The notes beneath the pieces are model-generated. The model searched no databases and had not been told where the DNA came from. It saw only the letters and a program-made list of their open reading frames with translations. The position numbers were made by a program, and so were the translations under genes. This document shows positions 27,501 through 38,629 of a stretch of 64,000 bases of DNA, piece by piece. Origin of the DNA: Xestospongia muta (Eukaryota > Porifera > Demospongiae > Haplosclerida > Petrosiidae); NCBI GenBank assembly GCA_963693285.1, contig OY848918.1:20657484-20721483 (forward strand), in the 5' to 3' direction. Numbering within the stretch: the first letter of the stretch is position 1; each line of letters opens with the position of its first letter.

Positions 27501-28097
27501 TTTCAAAGCTAGTAATGTATTGACATTATTTTTATGTAGAATCAATTCCTGGTCAAATGCATACAGAAGATTCAAGAAGCTCATTGTCAATCACAGGTAA
27601 GTCCATTTATCCTTTCAAGCAATGCTTTTGTAAAGTATGACATGACTATGTTACTATTACAAAACCTGTTCATCTCATAAGACTATACGTATGTAGTTAT
27701 CTGATACAGACTAACCATCTCATTATATATAATTACTGGTACTTCTATTTTGTCTCTTCATTCTATAGATGGTACTCTAAACTGTGAAATAGGTAGAAGG
27801 GCATTAGTTCAATGTACTGATATTATTGTTGAGTCAAATATTGATCCCATTGCCCTAGCAAGAAAACTGTATGCAAAAGAAATTATTTCTGAGAATATTT
27901 ACAAAAAGGTTAAGGACAGGGAAACAAGAGAGACAAGTTCTGATCGACTTGATAGGATTCTTGATGATATAAAGGATCATGTCAAACACAATGCTAGCAC
28001 CTTCACAATTTTCTTAGACATTTTAAAAGATGATAGTTTAAATCAACGTGACTTAGCTGACATAATAATGTCAAAATATAAAGGTATTATACATTAA
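18594..28097 (+). CDS. Gene A: ankyrin-Roc-COR-CARD protein (981 aa predicted)
   Basis: Eight coding exons: 18,594-18,611; 18,797-18,889; 19,523-19,621; 20,007-20,105; 23,192-23,375; 24,002-26,068; 27,540-27,596; 27,769-28,097. Introns have GT-AG ends. Phases are 0 up to exon 5 and 1 thereafter, and the total is 2,946 nt. Four ankyrin repeats (aa ~7-137, one per exon, e.g. TPLHYAARDGKTEVATVLIN) precede a Roc-like GTPase with P-loop GAPGTGKS (aa 190-197), DSGGQ (340-344) and a weak G4, TFYD (434-437). A COR-like region (~507-780), a Cys-rich patch (~797-820) and a CARD-like domain (~873-981) follow. ANK-Roc-COR order is known from DAPK1; here there is no kinase and CARD replaces Death. A role as intracellular sensor or apoptosis/immune scaffold is inference. 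Intron 4 carries a 2.2-kb transposon insertion. The paralogue, gene B, lies 33 kb downstream. Confidence 0.85.
19523..19621 (+). CDS. Gene A exon 3: ankyrin repeat 2 (absent from gene B)
   Basis: A 99-nt phase-0 exon encoding one 33-residue ankyrin repeat (WKHTPLHYAARDGK.. to ..LDIVNV) with the canonical TPLHxAA turn. The acceptor is ..tatatcttttag and the donor gttagt. The gene B interval corresponding to 19,085-19,795 is missing. Because the exon is symmetrical (0/0), its loss keeps the downstream frame. Confidence 0.85.
20145..22312. mobile_element. 2.17-kb insertion in intron 4 of gene A
   Basis: Gene B intron 4 runs straight through the junction (..gtcattactataaccctag.., 55,808-55,827), while in gene A the two sides are 2.17 kb apart. 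Both ends carry ttactata, giving an 8-bp direct repeat like a hAT target-site duplication. Microhomology-mediated deletion in gene B is the alternative. Inside is AT-rich DNA plus a degraded transposase on the minus strand. No terminal inverted repeat is obvious. Confidence 0.55.
21240..21760 (-). pseudogene. Degraded DDE-type transposase fragment
   Basis: Minus-strand blocks: KKRLRSQTKEVVVNVYDYF, then (shifted) ATTVSCARIRKL, TFDTGGAAFLIPTKRYRHS, RCLLVDDFDCVPIK, stop, KMYHLYQAKEQVTLAKFHVV and LKKDNRSQ. The order (basic HTH with VYDYF, a TTVS..RI helix, a basic patch, VDDFD..., then a ...KE..TL.K....L segment) is that of the N-terminal region of a Tc1-like transposase family common in invertebrates. 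Several stops and shifts make it dead, and no DDE core is seen. It sits inside the intron 4 insertion and may be its source. Confidence 0.5.
24002..26068 (+). CDS. Gene A exon 6: Roc-COR core
   Basis: This single 2,067-nt exon carries the whole GTPase-COR core. Acceptor ..cttttactttatag, donor CTTG/gtaaga. An acidic Ser/Asp-rich loop (~24,337-24,450; SSSDDDGSQEE) lies between the P-loop and the DSGGQ motif, where Roc domains are normally compact. The COR signature appears as LLYYHDLTIFLYFPAVLPNV followed by FLHPQALFNKL. The Cys patch contains CSICSPLADHLC and TCC. If the donor is not used, the frame continues to TAG at 26,164, adding a hydrophobic, Cys-containing 32-residue tail and no CARD. 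Confidence 0.9.
26318..26323 (+). promoter_or_regulatory. Candidate internal polyadenylation signal (AATAAA), gene A
   Basis: AATAAA lies 152 nt after the read-through stop of exon 6 and is conserved at the corresponding place in gene B (59,834-59,839). It could terminate a short, CARD-less transcript. AATAAA is frequent by chance in AT-rich DNA, so support is modest. Confidence 0.35.
27218..27422 (+). repeat. Single copy of a ~200-bp block (mosaic of gene B blocks A and B)
   Basis: In gene B this block occurs twice (60,722-60,895 and 61,649-61,860) around two extra exon-like segments; gene A has one. Its 5' part reads like block A (gttaacagcctggagac, ..aaagatgtc) and its 3' part like block B (ttttcatagtccttgcttaa). 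Diagnostic bases in between alternate. It sits after an acceptor-like aacag, but in the phase required by exon 6 it reaches a stop after 18 codons, so it is probably intronic or an alternative terminal exon. Confidence 0.55.
27769..28097 (+). CDS. Gene A exon 8: C-terminal CARD-like domain
   Basis: The last exon is entered in phase 1 from exon 7 (27,540-27,596, a Ser-rich linker, HTEDSRSSLSIT). It encodes about 109 residues with six predictable helices: IGRRALVQCTDIIV; IDPIALARKLYAKE; IISENIYKKVKDRE; TSSDRLDRILDDIKDHV; ASTFTIFLDILKDD; QRDLADIIMSKY. The spacing and hydrophobic pattern, including L..KL...ii....y..i and F..FL..L, fit a CARD. Death or DED folds are alternatives. A CARD normally recruits caspases or adaptors by homotypic contact. 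TAA at 28,095. Confidence 0.75.
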
Positions 28098-28129
28098 TTT
28101 TTATTCTTATGAAGTTTATTAATTACTTG

Positions 28130-29100
28130 TTGTTTCAGAATTGTCTACATTGAAGTATTAAAATAGACTTTGCAAGTTTTCAAGTTACAAGTAAACAACC
28201 ATTTTACATAGTTTACAGATTATAAGATAATTATACAGTTTTGTTTTGTTATTGTTACATCAGTTATTGAAATCTCTATTTTTGGAAAAGTCATTATTTT
28301 ATGACTGCATGTATGTGATATATTTATTTTTAATATATTTCATATATTGTGACACATTTGTTTCGATGGATATTAAGTATGTAATGACCTTTAACTCATA
28401 AATGCTTTATCAATATGTACTAAACTGTCATAGATATATGGAAATATCCATACAGAACCCCAACCAATTTAATTGCAAAACACAAAAGACACTAGTTAAT
28501 TTTTCTTTATTATGACATGCGTTATTGTTTCTATTGAACACTAGTTCCAAGTGGCGCAGTTTCTCAGTACAAGTGATCTAGAGTATTGCTGCAGCACATA
28601 TAGCAACTAAATAATAAAGATTTTAATGGCTATGTGTGTGGATGTGATCACAATAGTTTTTTTGATAATAAAGAAAGTATTACTGGGTATTACAGCACTT
28701 ATCACTGCTACTGCTACTACTTCCACAATTTCTATTATCCAATTCGACTACCTCTTTTATTGATCTTCTATCATTTCCTATTACTACAGCTGCTATTGTT
28801 ACGACATTAACTATTACATCAACTACTGCAACTGGTATTCCTCCATTTCAAAAAAAAAAACAGGACAAGGAGCAACATCTCTGGAGCAGACCCTGTTTGT
28901 TATTTTTAACAACCATTTACAGGCACAGTAGATAGTGAAATATTGCATCAAACAAATCTCTATGGACAGCAATATCTTCATTCTCATGATGTCAATCTTT
29001 AGCAAAAGCTTGAGGACATGATTTTGCAAGCTTAAACTCAACCTCCAAGAGATCTCTAACTTTCTAGTGATAAGAATCAACATGCACTGTGTAAATGCGA
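28130..29100 (+). pseudogene. Fossil piggyBac (relic 2), downstream of gene A
   Basis: Same layout as 10,870-11,700: shared 3' flank, then decayed piggyBac. Recognisable remnants are a Ser/Thr/Ile-rich N-terminal stretch and NEILHQTNLY-type codons (about 28,930-28,990: EILHQTNLYGQQYLHSHD). Many stops occur and the domain is lost after about 29,060. The matching unit 2 fossil (62,900-64,000) extends further. Confidence 0.65.
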
Positions 29101-30215
29101 CAATATATGCTATCTTATTACATAGTTATGAGCAACTTATACTTCGGCAATAAGCCACATATAATCTTGTTTATATCAGTAGTATAATAAGGGCTTGTAA
29201 CATCCTATAGATTCATTACAAGTACCTCTGTTCTAGGCTCTCTTATATTTATGAAATAAGGTGTACTTATAACTGTATTATATCCTTGTTATAACTATGT
29301 TATATCATAGCTTATTTGAGCATTGACAATTTGGGGGAGATATTCTCACAAAAATGAAATGCAACACAAATGCACTATAATAATAATGTCAATCTGAACT
29401 AAACAAATATTCAGAATCATTGTCCTCTTCTTTTTCTACTGTTGCTGTATTAGGATTCAGTACTGACATAACGACTGTTTCAACCATCATCATTATCTTT
29501 ATTTAATCCATCTTTTAGTATCTGCAGCTTTGCATTTTTCTGGAATTGTCTTTTGAACTGGGGACCCTACTTCTCCTTTGAATCATGCACGGGAAGAATC
29601 TATTTACACATTTCTTTCATCATGTTTTCCATGAACAAGTTAAATCAATTAGACAAATAATGAGGTTGATGGCGAACATATTTTTCTCCACTTTTTTGAC
29701 ATCATGTCTGGTGTTACAGACTCCTAATATGTCATTTCCTAGCCTTGAAGAACAAATTTTTCACGTCTTTCAAATGTCTAAATTATTGAAAGCATATAAG
29801 CATTGTGGTATATATTGTATGCAAAACATACACCCTGCTTTCTCAGTTGTTTTTTTACTTTTGATTGGGGTCACCAAATGCTTTAGGAGTTCAGTTATAG
29901 TCTTTATATAAGTCTTACAACCTTTTACAAAGAAATAATGATTAAAATAACTCATCACATAGTTCATATAACTTCTTCAGGGTAACAACGGCTGGTGGCT
30001 GATCATAAAAGCTATTTTTAAACTCTTACTATAAATAGAACCGATTCTACTATAAATAGAAAACGCAATAGCAGTCCCGAGCCACGCCCTTAACGAGCAT
30101 TTTTTGCATAACGCAGATATAAGGTTAATAACAATTAATAACAACATATGACACAATACTAAATGGTTAACTTAGTATTACCACAAACAGACACTTTATT
30201 TGCTCCTTTACTTTA
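29100..30215. other. Decayed DNA with module-flank block
   Basis: No intact gene. An open frame at 29,585-29,911 (+) is overlapped by minus-strand coding-like remnants (tail TVEKEEDNDSEYLFSSD near 29,400-29,450), possibly an unidentified transposase end. 30,075-30,205 matches the piggyBac right flank at 13,540 and 46,975. Confidence 0.4.
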
Positions 30216-32140
30216 GTTTTTAATACCATACTCAGACTTATGTACAGTACTACATGTAATATGACAATAATTAGACATATCAACATGTTGTTGTTATGTT
30301 GTCTGTAGCCTGAAATATCATGCTTAGTGAGATGTATACCTCCTGTTTATGTAGTTGTTGTTACTGTTAACAAAATGTCTGCCATCAATGAATTTAAGTA
30401 TATTAAACATATCAGTAATGAATGAAAAAATGTATTGTTAGACTAAAATGACTTAAATCATTCACATATGTCCTTTTAATTTATGATACATTTATTATCA
30501 GTTATTCCATTTCTGTATCTGTTTGAGAATTAATTAATTTATTTATTTATTATGTTAAACTATAAATCATTCCAATCAACTGACTATCTATTCATTCACT
30601 TATCAATAATTAAATGTTTTTACAGAAAGTAGTGTACATCATTCATTAGAACAAGATAATAATTAGAAATAATCACTGTAATTCTTCTTGACCTAATATT
30701 AGTACAAAAGACACTTGTTATGATAATAAGACTGTTTATGTATTTAACATCCATACATGAATTGAAAAATCCACCAGTCTTCATAGTGCATTCAAATATA
30801 ATCAGTTGCTGCAATAATTGATGTTTTAATTACATTAAAACCTATACTACACCTTTACACCTTTCCAATATTTGATAGCTTCTGTTATCCAATGCCAGTA
30901 TATACTTTAACAAATCATCTTGCCTGTTGATAGTGTTGACTCATAAAGATAAATAAAACGGTATAATATTATGCATTTTTAATGACTGATAACAATTCTA
31001 AAATATCTGTGACATTTATTATATACATTATTAACAATTAGTAAATAAAGAGAATATTAGTCATCATTTTAACATAATTATAATAGTTCAGAATTTGTAA
31101 CTCATACACGTTGACACAACCACTAAATAATGACCTATAAAATAAATTAGCTTAGATCCTTTGGTAATGGAACAAGAGTATAGTTCAAAAATTAGTTAAA
31201 ATATATTAAATTCCATTTTAAACTCAGACTATAGTTTATAAAGTAAGGAGAAGAGTAAGATTGCAAGACTAGTAAAAAGCAAGGTACTAAATCAGATCAG
31301 CTACAGTCACACATATTATAATAGCACTCAAAATTGTAAACTTCCAGTATTCAATACTAGTAGATGTATTGTAGTGGTTAACGTGAAGTTGGAATATACA
31401 GCAATGTACATGTACTAATCATATGATCAAGAACATTATCATTAAAGGTACTTGTAAAGGATATAACTATGATGTTTAAGTGTGCTATATCTAACACTAA
31501 ATACATTATTTATGATAACAACTAAAAAATTTGACAAGAGAAAAAATTAATTTGTAAGAAAATAATAAATTAAAGAAATAAAAGAATAAAGAAACAACAA
31601 ATCAAAATAACTGATTGGTTTAAAAATAGAAAAGGATTTTTCATTTAATGGTAAAAATAAAATGACTTGCTGTGTAAATTGTCATCATTCATTTTAAGTC
31701 ATGGACATTTTAATAGCTAGTAATGATTGCACAACAAATCTGGGGAAAGAGACAGACACACAAAGAGAGTACGTAGTACAATTACAAACTATTACCACCA
31801 TGTGAATAATACTTTGCCTTGACTGACCAATCACATTACTCTATTTCAGGTCAATAAATAACTTACATACTTCTCCGTGAGGTGTATAAGCTTTTATTCA
31901 TTGTTTTCCAAGGCTATAATTTCCAAGGTTAAAAATCAATTTAACTGAAATTGCTGCCTTTTTTACATTCTGTAAATCAGTAAATTTATCATATATTTAA
32001 ATTTTGCTTATATTGATAGTAATGAATGACCAATTGTTGAAAACAATATGTGATGGAATAATATTAGTAGTTTCAACTTTATATTTATTTCTCTCTCATT
32101 TGTTGCATTGATTACATCAGATAGACATTTTTTGGGTCTC

Positions 32141-32247
<107 letters not shown>

Positions 32248-34007
32248 TATGATATCAAACCATACTATATATATTAATCATATATTTATATATAAGTTTA
32301 TAGTTGTGAATAATGAACACAAAGATGATACAACAATGAGATACGCAAAATTCCTATAACTTGAGGAGAATATTGAAAATGTAAAATTTGTATATTATGT
32401 ATACAGTATATTTTTTAAAGCAATTATATTTACCAAGCTTTTGAAATAAACACACAAACATACAAACCAAGTACCATAATCATCATCCACACAGAAAGTA
32501 GTAAGGGATATTAACAATATTGCTTTACCAAAATTAGTATAAATCAATTTCATTGGACACCATGAAACTAGTGTACACAACTTTTCCTGTCCCAAATTCA
32601 AGTCAAGATATCAGACTATCTTACATTATGGTTCATCATAAATAAGGTCTAGTGAGTTGCAGTAGTTTGAGGACAAGACTATAACTTAACATCATATAAA
32701 ATGAATATGAAATAATATGATGACAAGACTGTTATAATGTAATTATGATTATCAAATGAAATAATACATAACACTGCTAATGAGTCACAATAGTATCATC
32801 CACACATTGCCATGTCTCATAGAAAATCATAGTATACTGTCTTTGTACTTTAGATACGAATTGACATGTATCCCATTATTACTGTGTCCAATAAGTTCAT
32901 CAATTGAAATTGTAGTACTTCTAATATGATTAATATCACATGACATCTAAAGATAAAGTTTACTATTTTTAATTGTGGTAGCAAACAGGATGTGAAGATA
33001 CAAAATTTATAATAGCAATATTTAAGACTTACTGTTTATTAAATTCAAACAAAACTCCAGACTACCTTTAGCCATGGGTGTGGTAGTCTGCAGATAAGAT
33101 TACTGTTACAATAGTACAAATATGACAATTATTTTAATGTCATCAATTAACTTGTTCTTACTTGTTTGTCGTAATGATTGAAGTAGAATATTATCAATAT
33201 TGTCTCACTTGATATCTATCATATTAAGTGGACCAGATAGAGAACACCACTGTATTACATAATAGTAGAAACTAATAAAATGGATATGTGTGAATGGATG
33301 CATTGTAAGAAAAATGGACAGACATCCAAAATAGACAGATAGACAGAGAAATGTACAAATCAAACAATGAAATTGTCTTTCTCGTTATTATTTTGTAAAC
33401 TTAACTCTTTAATGACAAACCAACTATATCGATAAGTAAGTGGAACAGCAAATTCTTGACAAGCATAATAACATGATTTAGTAGTCACACCTGCAATAAT
33501 TATTAATAAAAGGAACACCTACTTTTAGTCTACAGGAAGTACTCGGTGCAATCAGGATATATTATATATAATTAATATTTAATGGTTGTGGCAATCAATA
33601 ATACATAGCATATAAGATACTGCCCGTCTAGAAGTAAGAGACCAGAGCTTGAAAAGGACAATTTAGACTGAGCAGTGGTTTGATTATAACCATCATTATT
33701 TCTAAATTATTTGAGGTATTTCTAGGACCTAACTAAGAGTTAAACTGAACAGGTAAACTATATACAATATATACCACTTAAAAGACTTCATCACATATCT
33801 GTACAAGCATCTGTCATACATCAAAACATTTAAAGTTTGCAATTTTCACTTTTCAAGTTACATTAGCAACTTTTATCATGTAATTAAAGAGTGTATTCAG
33901 CTTGTTAATGATGTTCATGTCTTCTAAAATACATGGAACTACTGTGGTTATTGTTAAAAGTATTGTAAGAAAAGATAAAGTAGCTTGCCCTGATCAGTAG
34001 CATTTAA

Positions 34008-34651
34008 CCCTTTGACGGGCGGGGCAAATTAATTGTAATCATGCGCGTGGGCGGCACCTTTTTCAATAATGCTTTTTCAAACGTAGCAACGCCTTAAAAG
34101 CTTACTATAGCAACTAAATGACGCTTACAATTAAGTAATTACTTTTAGAGGATAGGTAGGTTGTTGCTGTTACCGTAACAACAAGAAAAGCCATAAAATG
34201 CAACCTTAACTCTGTAGTATGTTGTGACTAATGGCGCTTACAAAATTAATCCTGTTCCAAAGCAGTAAAACTTGACTTATGATATCTATGAACATACAGT
34301 TGAACTCTTCGTTGTGTGGGGAGTCAATTCATACTTCGTTATAAATCAAACTACGTAAAGTGCTTTCTTGGACACACCTACCATCACACCCAGTCAATAC
34401 ATTTGGGTGGACCGGCGATTTGAATCGATAAAAGAAGTCATCGACTGTGGTAATTTTTTGCTTATTGTAATAATATTACAGCCATAGCCAGTTACCTGGA
34501 ATATAGTACAGACATTCTGACAACTTTAGCTTCCCTAACGCAAAAATTTATTGCTTGGCAGGCGTTCATAGTGATGGATGCAAATTTGCATCCGCGCCCA
34601 AATTTGAACTACCTGGGTGGATGCAATTTTGCATCCGTGTGCGTCAAAGGG
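34008..34651. mobile_element. piggyBac-type MITE
   Basis: Both ends carry ccctttgacg as inverted repeats (34,008-34,017 and 34,642-34,651), flanked by TTAA on each side (34,004-34,007 and 34,652-34,655), the exact target site of piggyBac. The 644-bp element is much more GC-rich than its surroundings. Near its right end it has nested short palindromes (ggatgcaaatttgcatcc, ggatgcaattttgcatcc). No ORF is present, so it is non-autonomous. Confidence 0.8.
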
Positions 34652-36358
34652 TTAATAAATTAGGTAAAATATGTTCACAATGTTTTTCTTTATTATTACA
34701 GGTTTAATGAATGTATTCAAGATATACTATAAACTGGGCTTTGCAGCAATGTTATCATAACTAACAATAGTATATTATTCATGTATCAGAAAGAATGAGT
34801 TATGTATATACATAACTAATTTGGAAATAATAAATTCAACTTGTAATGTACAGTAAAGATACCTGTTTCTTGATCATTAGAAGAAAAGATAAATCAGATC
34901 TTTTTAAAAAAACAGGAACAAAGTATTTAATCAACTTCCAAATTCATGTTTATGTCCTATAATGAGGTAAATAGTTAAGAAAACACTTTCATGTCTATTC
35001 TTTATAATTCCATGCACTGTGTATAGACTATAACATAATGTTTATTGGGTATTGGTATATTAATTATCATCACTACTATTACGCAATGACTCAAACTTTA
35101 TGTCATTAGTCTCTTTATCAGTATATATATATATTATGTATATCACTGCTAAATTAGATTGGTTGCCTTAACTAACTCATAGTCATGTAGGCTTCATACA
35201 TTTCTACAATATTGAAAGGAATTCACAACATATGATGTTTCGATTACTAATTGCTATATTTTGTCAGCTCATTTACTTCAACAAATGACTCTTTAGAAAA
35301 AAGCAAGTAAGTAATATGTAGGAATGTCCTGTTATAAATTCCATAATGACATCCTTTGTACTTAGGCCCATAATCTATGAAATTTCTTGTGTCTAACTAA
35401 TGAGACAATAGACAATATCTTCCTAGCTCTTACAATTAACTACACAACTATCAAGTGTCAATGAGTATATCATTTATGAAAAAAACGTGAATGCTTACTA
35501 TCTTTCAGTTTACAAAAACCTGGAGATCTCCATAACCATATATGGTAATAAAATATCAAGTAGATTGATCTTCAGTAGGAAATCATACACCTAATAATCT
35601 CATAAAATTAGAATATTCAACGTCTAACATCAAAACATGCTCTACTTCTCCAAATGTTGGTGAAGGTAGATCAGTTATAGTGTTACAATAAATCAGAATT
35701 AATTATATCGCCCTAACCTTTTAAAGACTTGATAGCCACATCAGTTGTTTTATCTTCCTTCATTAATTTACATCAAAATACTAAACCAAAAGCATTTAGT
35801 CTTCTGTTTTTTTTCAAATTCAGAAAAAAATAATGACATCTGCAAAGTTTGCCTTGTAATGGATAATAAGTTTATTGTAATTATTTCTAGATGACAGTAC
35901 AAACTGGTACAAATGAGTAATATTATGTGAATCTTTTAGTCTAACAAAGTAATGATTTATTGAATGGTTAATTAAATCATGACTTACAAGAGGAGATATA
36001 AAGATAATATAACAAATGTACAATAGCCATCACTTAATAAAACATAGTGTAGTTATTTTTACAGGATATTACAATATTACATATTACAAATAAAGAAAGA
36101 TTGTATTTATCATTGCTATGTAAACTCCCCCGCAACACACCACTTCCCTAATTTTTCCCATGCCCTTTTCTATGGTATACACAATATATAAGGATATAGT
36201 ATTACTATAATATTTTACAAACAAGTGTGTATTCCTAACCAACACAAGGCTTGACATGTTACAATTTACAAAGCTATTCATTGAAATCACTACTACTTGT
36301 CCCCTAAGAGCAAACTTTATTGTATAACTATAAGACAAGCTGTAAATTTTGTCTCAGC

Positions 36359-36545
36359 ATCGCTTCTCGGCCTATCGGCTAAGATTAAGTGAAAAAAACT
36401 GTTCGTTCGAGTTTAATAGCTCGAATGAGGATAATATATCCTCAAGCTATTAATCTATTTTTTTCATTAGGAGTGGTATGTGAAGCTTGCTTCCCTCACT
36501 TCACGGGTTGCCCTGGTATTGCAGTACTTCCAGGTGTGGCCCACT
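36359..36545 (+). ncRNA. U2 snRNA gene, divergent variant
   Basis: The 5' end atcgcttctcggcctatcgg followed by ctaagattaagtg is the U2 hallmark (5' stem I and the U2/U6 helix I region). The 3' stem-loop IV, ccctggtattgcagtacttc closing with cagg (36,511-36,534), is nearly canonical, including the loop that binds U2B''/U2A'. Stem IIa (36,406-36,411 with 36,420-36,425) and IIb (36,426-36,433 with 36,437-36,444) pair perfectly although their sequences differ from the usual U2. Alternative stem IIc (36,413-36,421 with 36,445-36,453) is also perfect over 9 bp. An Sm-like AT7 lies at 36,457-36,464 but lacks the usual G. The branch-site recognition GTAGTA is absent: gaaaaaaact stands in its place. 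Length ~187 nt is normal. It could be an expressed variant or a decaying copy. Confidence 0.8.
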
Positions 36546-37274
36546 TCCCCTTTATAGGGGATAATTTTTCAGATAACAATGATATAAATTTAATGCATTC
36601 TTTTAACAGAATTGGTAAATGTACTAGTTTGTATTGAAGTACTTCCCATATGGTCAATGATGATGTTGTGGTGGTAGCGCAAAATATAGCAGATATTCAA
36701 TATAATATGACCCATGCAAATAAAAAGAGTAATTAATACAAAGACAAGCCAATAACAGAATTCAATAAAAATAGGGATTGTAGTAAACTACAATTTCTTT
36801 AAAAATCATTAAATATAAGGAGGTCTCAGCTAGTATCTCAAACAAGCCCAAATTCGTGGCAGCAGTTGTATGAGATAAACAGTCTCATAGAAATCAAGTC
36901 TACAGTAAAGACTTAAATGTAGAAGTCTTTCATCTCTATTCTTATTCATCTGCTTCTCTTCATAGTCTTGTCATTGCTTTATCTATCTCTCAGTCAACAT
37001 AATAACATGCCTTGTTAATTATGTAACAAGTAAATTACAATTTCTTTAAAAAATTATATAAATATAAGGATGTCTCGGCTAGCGTCTAGATCATTTATCC
37101 AAAGCTAACATCACTGTTTGGTTTAAGGTTTTAGGCTCCAACCAGGATTTATCATGTATTAAGAATAACTAGTGAGCACTGTTTTAATTTATGATGAGTT
37201 AATGGCATTTATATAAACATAATTATCAACATCTTTTCTACTGAACTACAAGCCTACAAATATTAAACGACATT

Positions 37275-37434
37275 GTAGTCAGTTTGTAAAGCATGTAGTC
37301 AGTTTGTACATATACAAAGCATGTAGTCAGTTTGTACATTTACAAAGCATGTAGTCAGTTTGTACATATACAAAACATGTAGTCAGTTTGTACGTATACA
37401 AAGCATGTAGTCAGTTTGTACATATACAAAGCAT
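37275..37434 (+). repeat. 28-bp minisatellite, 6 copies
   Basis: One shortened 20-bp unit followed by five 28-bp units of gtagtcagtttgtacatata.., with single-base variants (catttac, aaaacat, tacgtat). The first unit lost its palindromic half. Confidence 0.95.
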
Positions 37435-37774
37435 CAACATATTAATATTCCTGGAATAAATACATCCATAAATTGACTTCAATGGTTTGAATATTGAATA
37501 AACCTCATAGTATGTACTTGTAGCCTACAACAGAATGTGCATATTCCAGGTATACAAATGTCCATGTATATCCACACTTCTAATTTTAAAGACAATATGG
37601 ATCAAGTTAATATTTTATGTAATATACTATTTTATAGAATTCAAATAACTTAATAAAATTGATTAACAAATAAATGAATATAGGATGATTTCTTAAATTG
37701 TGTAATTTCATATACTACAAAGATACTTAGCAATGTTGCCATCATGGCAAAAAATGACTTTTATAATAACTGAT

Positions 37775-37945
37775 CATGACTTCAGAGTTCCTAATGAAAT
37801 GACCTACAAACTTTTAGTAGCTTTCCAAATGACTGCTATACACATATATAGTCTATCACATCCTGAGGATCTGGTAGACTATATGTATAGCAGTCATTTG
37901 AAAAACTACTGAAAGTTGGTAGGTCACTTGGTTATAACAAGTGGA
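37775..37945. mobile_element. Fold-back MITE, unit 2 copy
   Basis: Arms meet at tcctgagga (37,861-37,869) as in unit 1. This copy preserves gactgctata against tatagcagtc but has a mismatch (tatcacatcc) in the left arm. Confidence 0.7.
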
Positions 37946-38163
37946 CCTTGCTATATGTGAGACTACAATCAGCTTCATACATGATATATACAATAGTATT
38001 CAAGGGTGGTTCTTGGTGTAACTCGATTGATGATGTAACAATCACCATGTGTCACAAAGTTATTAATGTTAGGTTTGGTTTAAAGTTTAGGTGATGTCAT
38101 CATATATAATGACATCACTATATGTATATATTCAGTAATTTTACAAAATAAATTTGTATACAG

Positions 38164-38382
38164 GTTTCTGGCAAGGGTATAGCATCTGGTACGTTCAAGA
38201 TTTTAGTTTCTGGTGAAGAAATTCAGGTTGACTTTTCTTACAAACCTGGACAAAAGCCGTCCCTTACATCTAAAAAGTTGAGCTCTGGTCCTTATATTGT
38301 TCAGGTCACTAATGGACCTTACATTGAAGGTATGACAGCTAACTGCACTTTCCAAGTTGTTGATCCACAACGGAAATTATGA
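38164..38382 (+). CDS. Orphan terminal exon, intact copy, family unknown
   Basis: Open for 73 codons in phase 0 from an acceptor-like ..tttgtatacag to TGA at 38,380. It contains VSGKGIASGTFKILVSGEE, IQVDFSYKPGQKPSL, KKLSSGPYIVQVTNGPYIEG and MTANCTFQVVDPQRKL. Alternating hydrophobic residues and the NCTF motif near the end suggest an Ig-like or other beta-sandwich domain with one N-glycosylation-type sequon. No upstream exon or ATG is identifiable: upstream lie a MITE, the minisatellite and the duplication junction. It may be a 3' fragment captured by the duplication or an exon of a gene disrupted by it. Unit 1's copy is frameshifted. Confidence 0.45.
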   Translation, partial: VSGKGIASGTFKILVSGEEIQVDFSYKPGQKPSLTSKKLSSGPYIVQVTNGPYIEGMTANCTFQVVDPQRKL

Positions 38383-38629
38383 GCTATGTTGCTAAACTTG
38401 AAAAAGGGAAAGATTAAAAGTACAAATAGAGACTAAATTTTTGCTGCTATGATTATTTTTTTTGGTTTCCTTTATTGTATAGGCCATTGTTTTATATTAT
38501 GTACTTGTTAAAAATGATTTTTGATTAAGTTCACATTAATAACCTTTAATAATCTCAAAATTGTGACAAAAATTAAATATCTTAATTATCTTAATAATTG
38601 TTAATTGAGTTTTTTACTTCGTTAATTAT

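Noticed and set aside
27750..27768. Upstream extension of the CARD exon frame to 27,750 as an independent small gene start
   Set aside because: The first codon there is TTG and the stretch is the polypyrimidine tract and AG of the intron. The exon fits in phase as the last exon of gene A.
29585..29911. 108-codon plus-strand frame as a membrane protein
   Set aside because: It overlaps minus-strand coding-like remnants of probable transposon origin. Phe/Leu richness reflects antisense AT-rich DNA, and no homologous frame was found in the other module copies.
36389..36637. 82-codon frame over the U2 locus
   Set aside because: It reads through the snRNA gene. RNA structure and sequence conservation explain the region, and the frame has no protein features.
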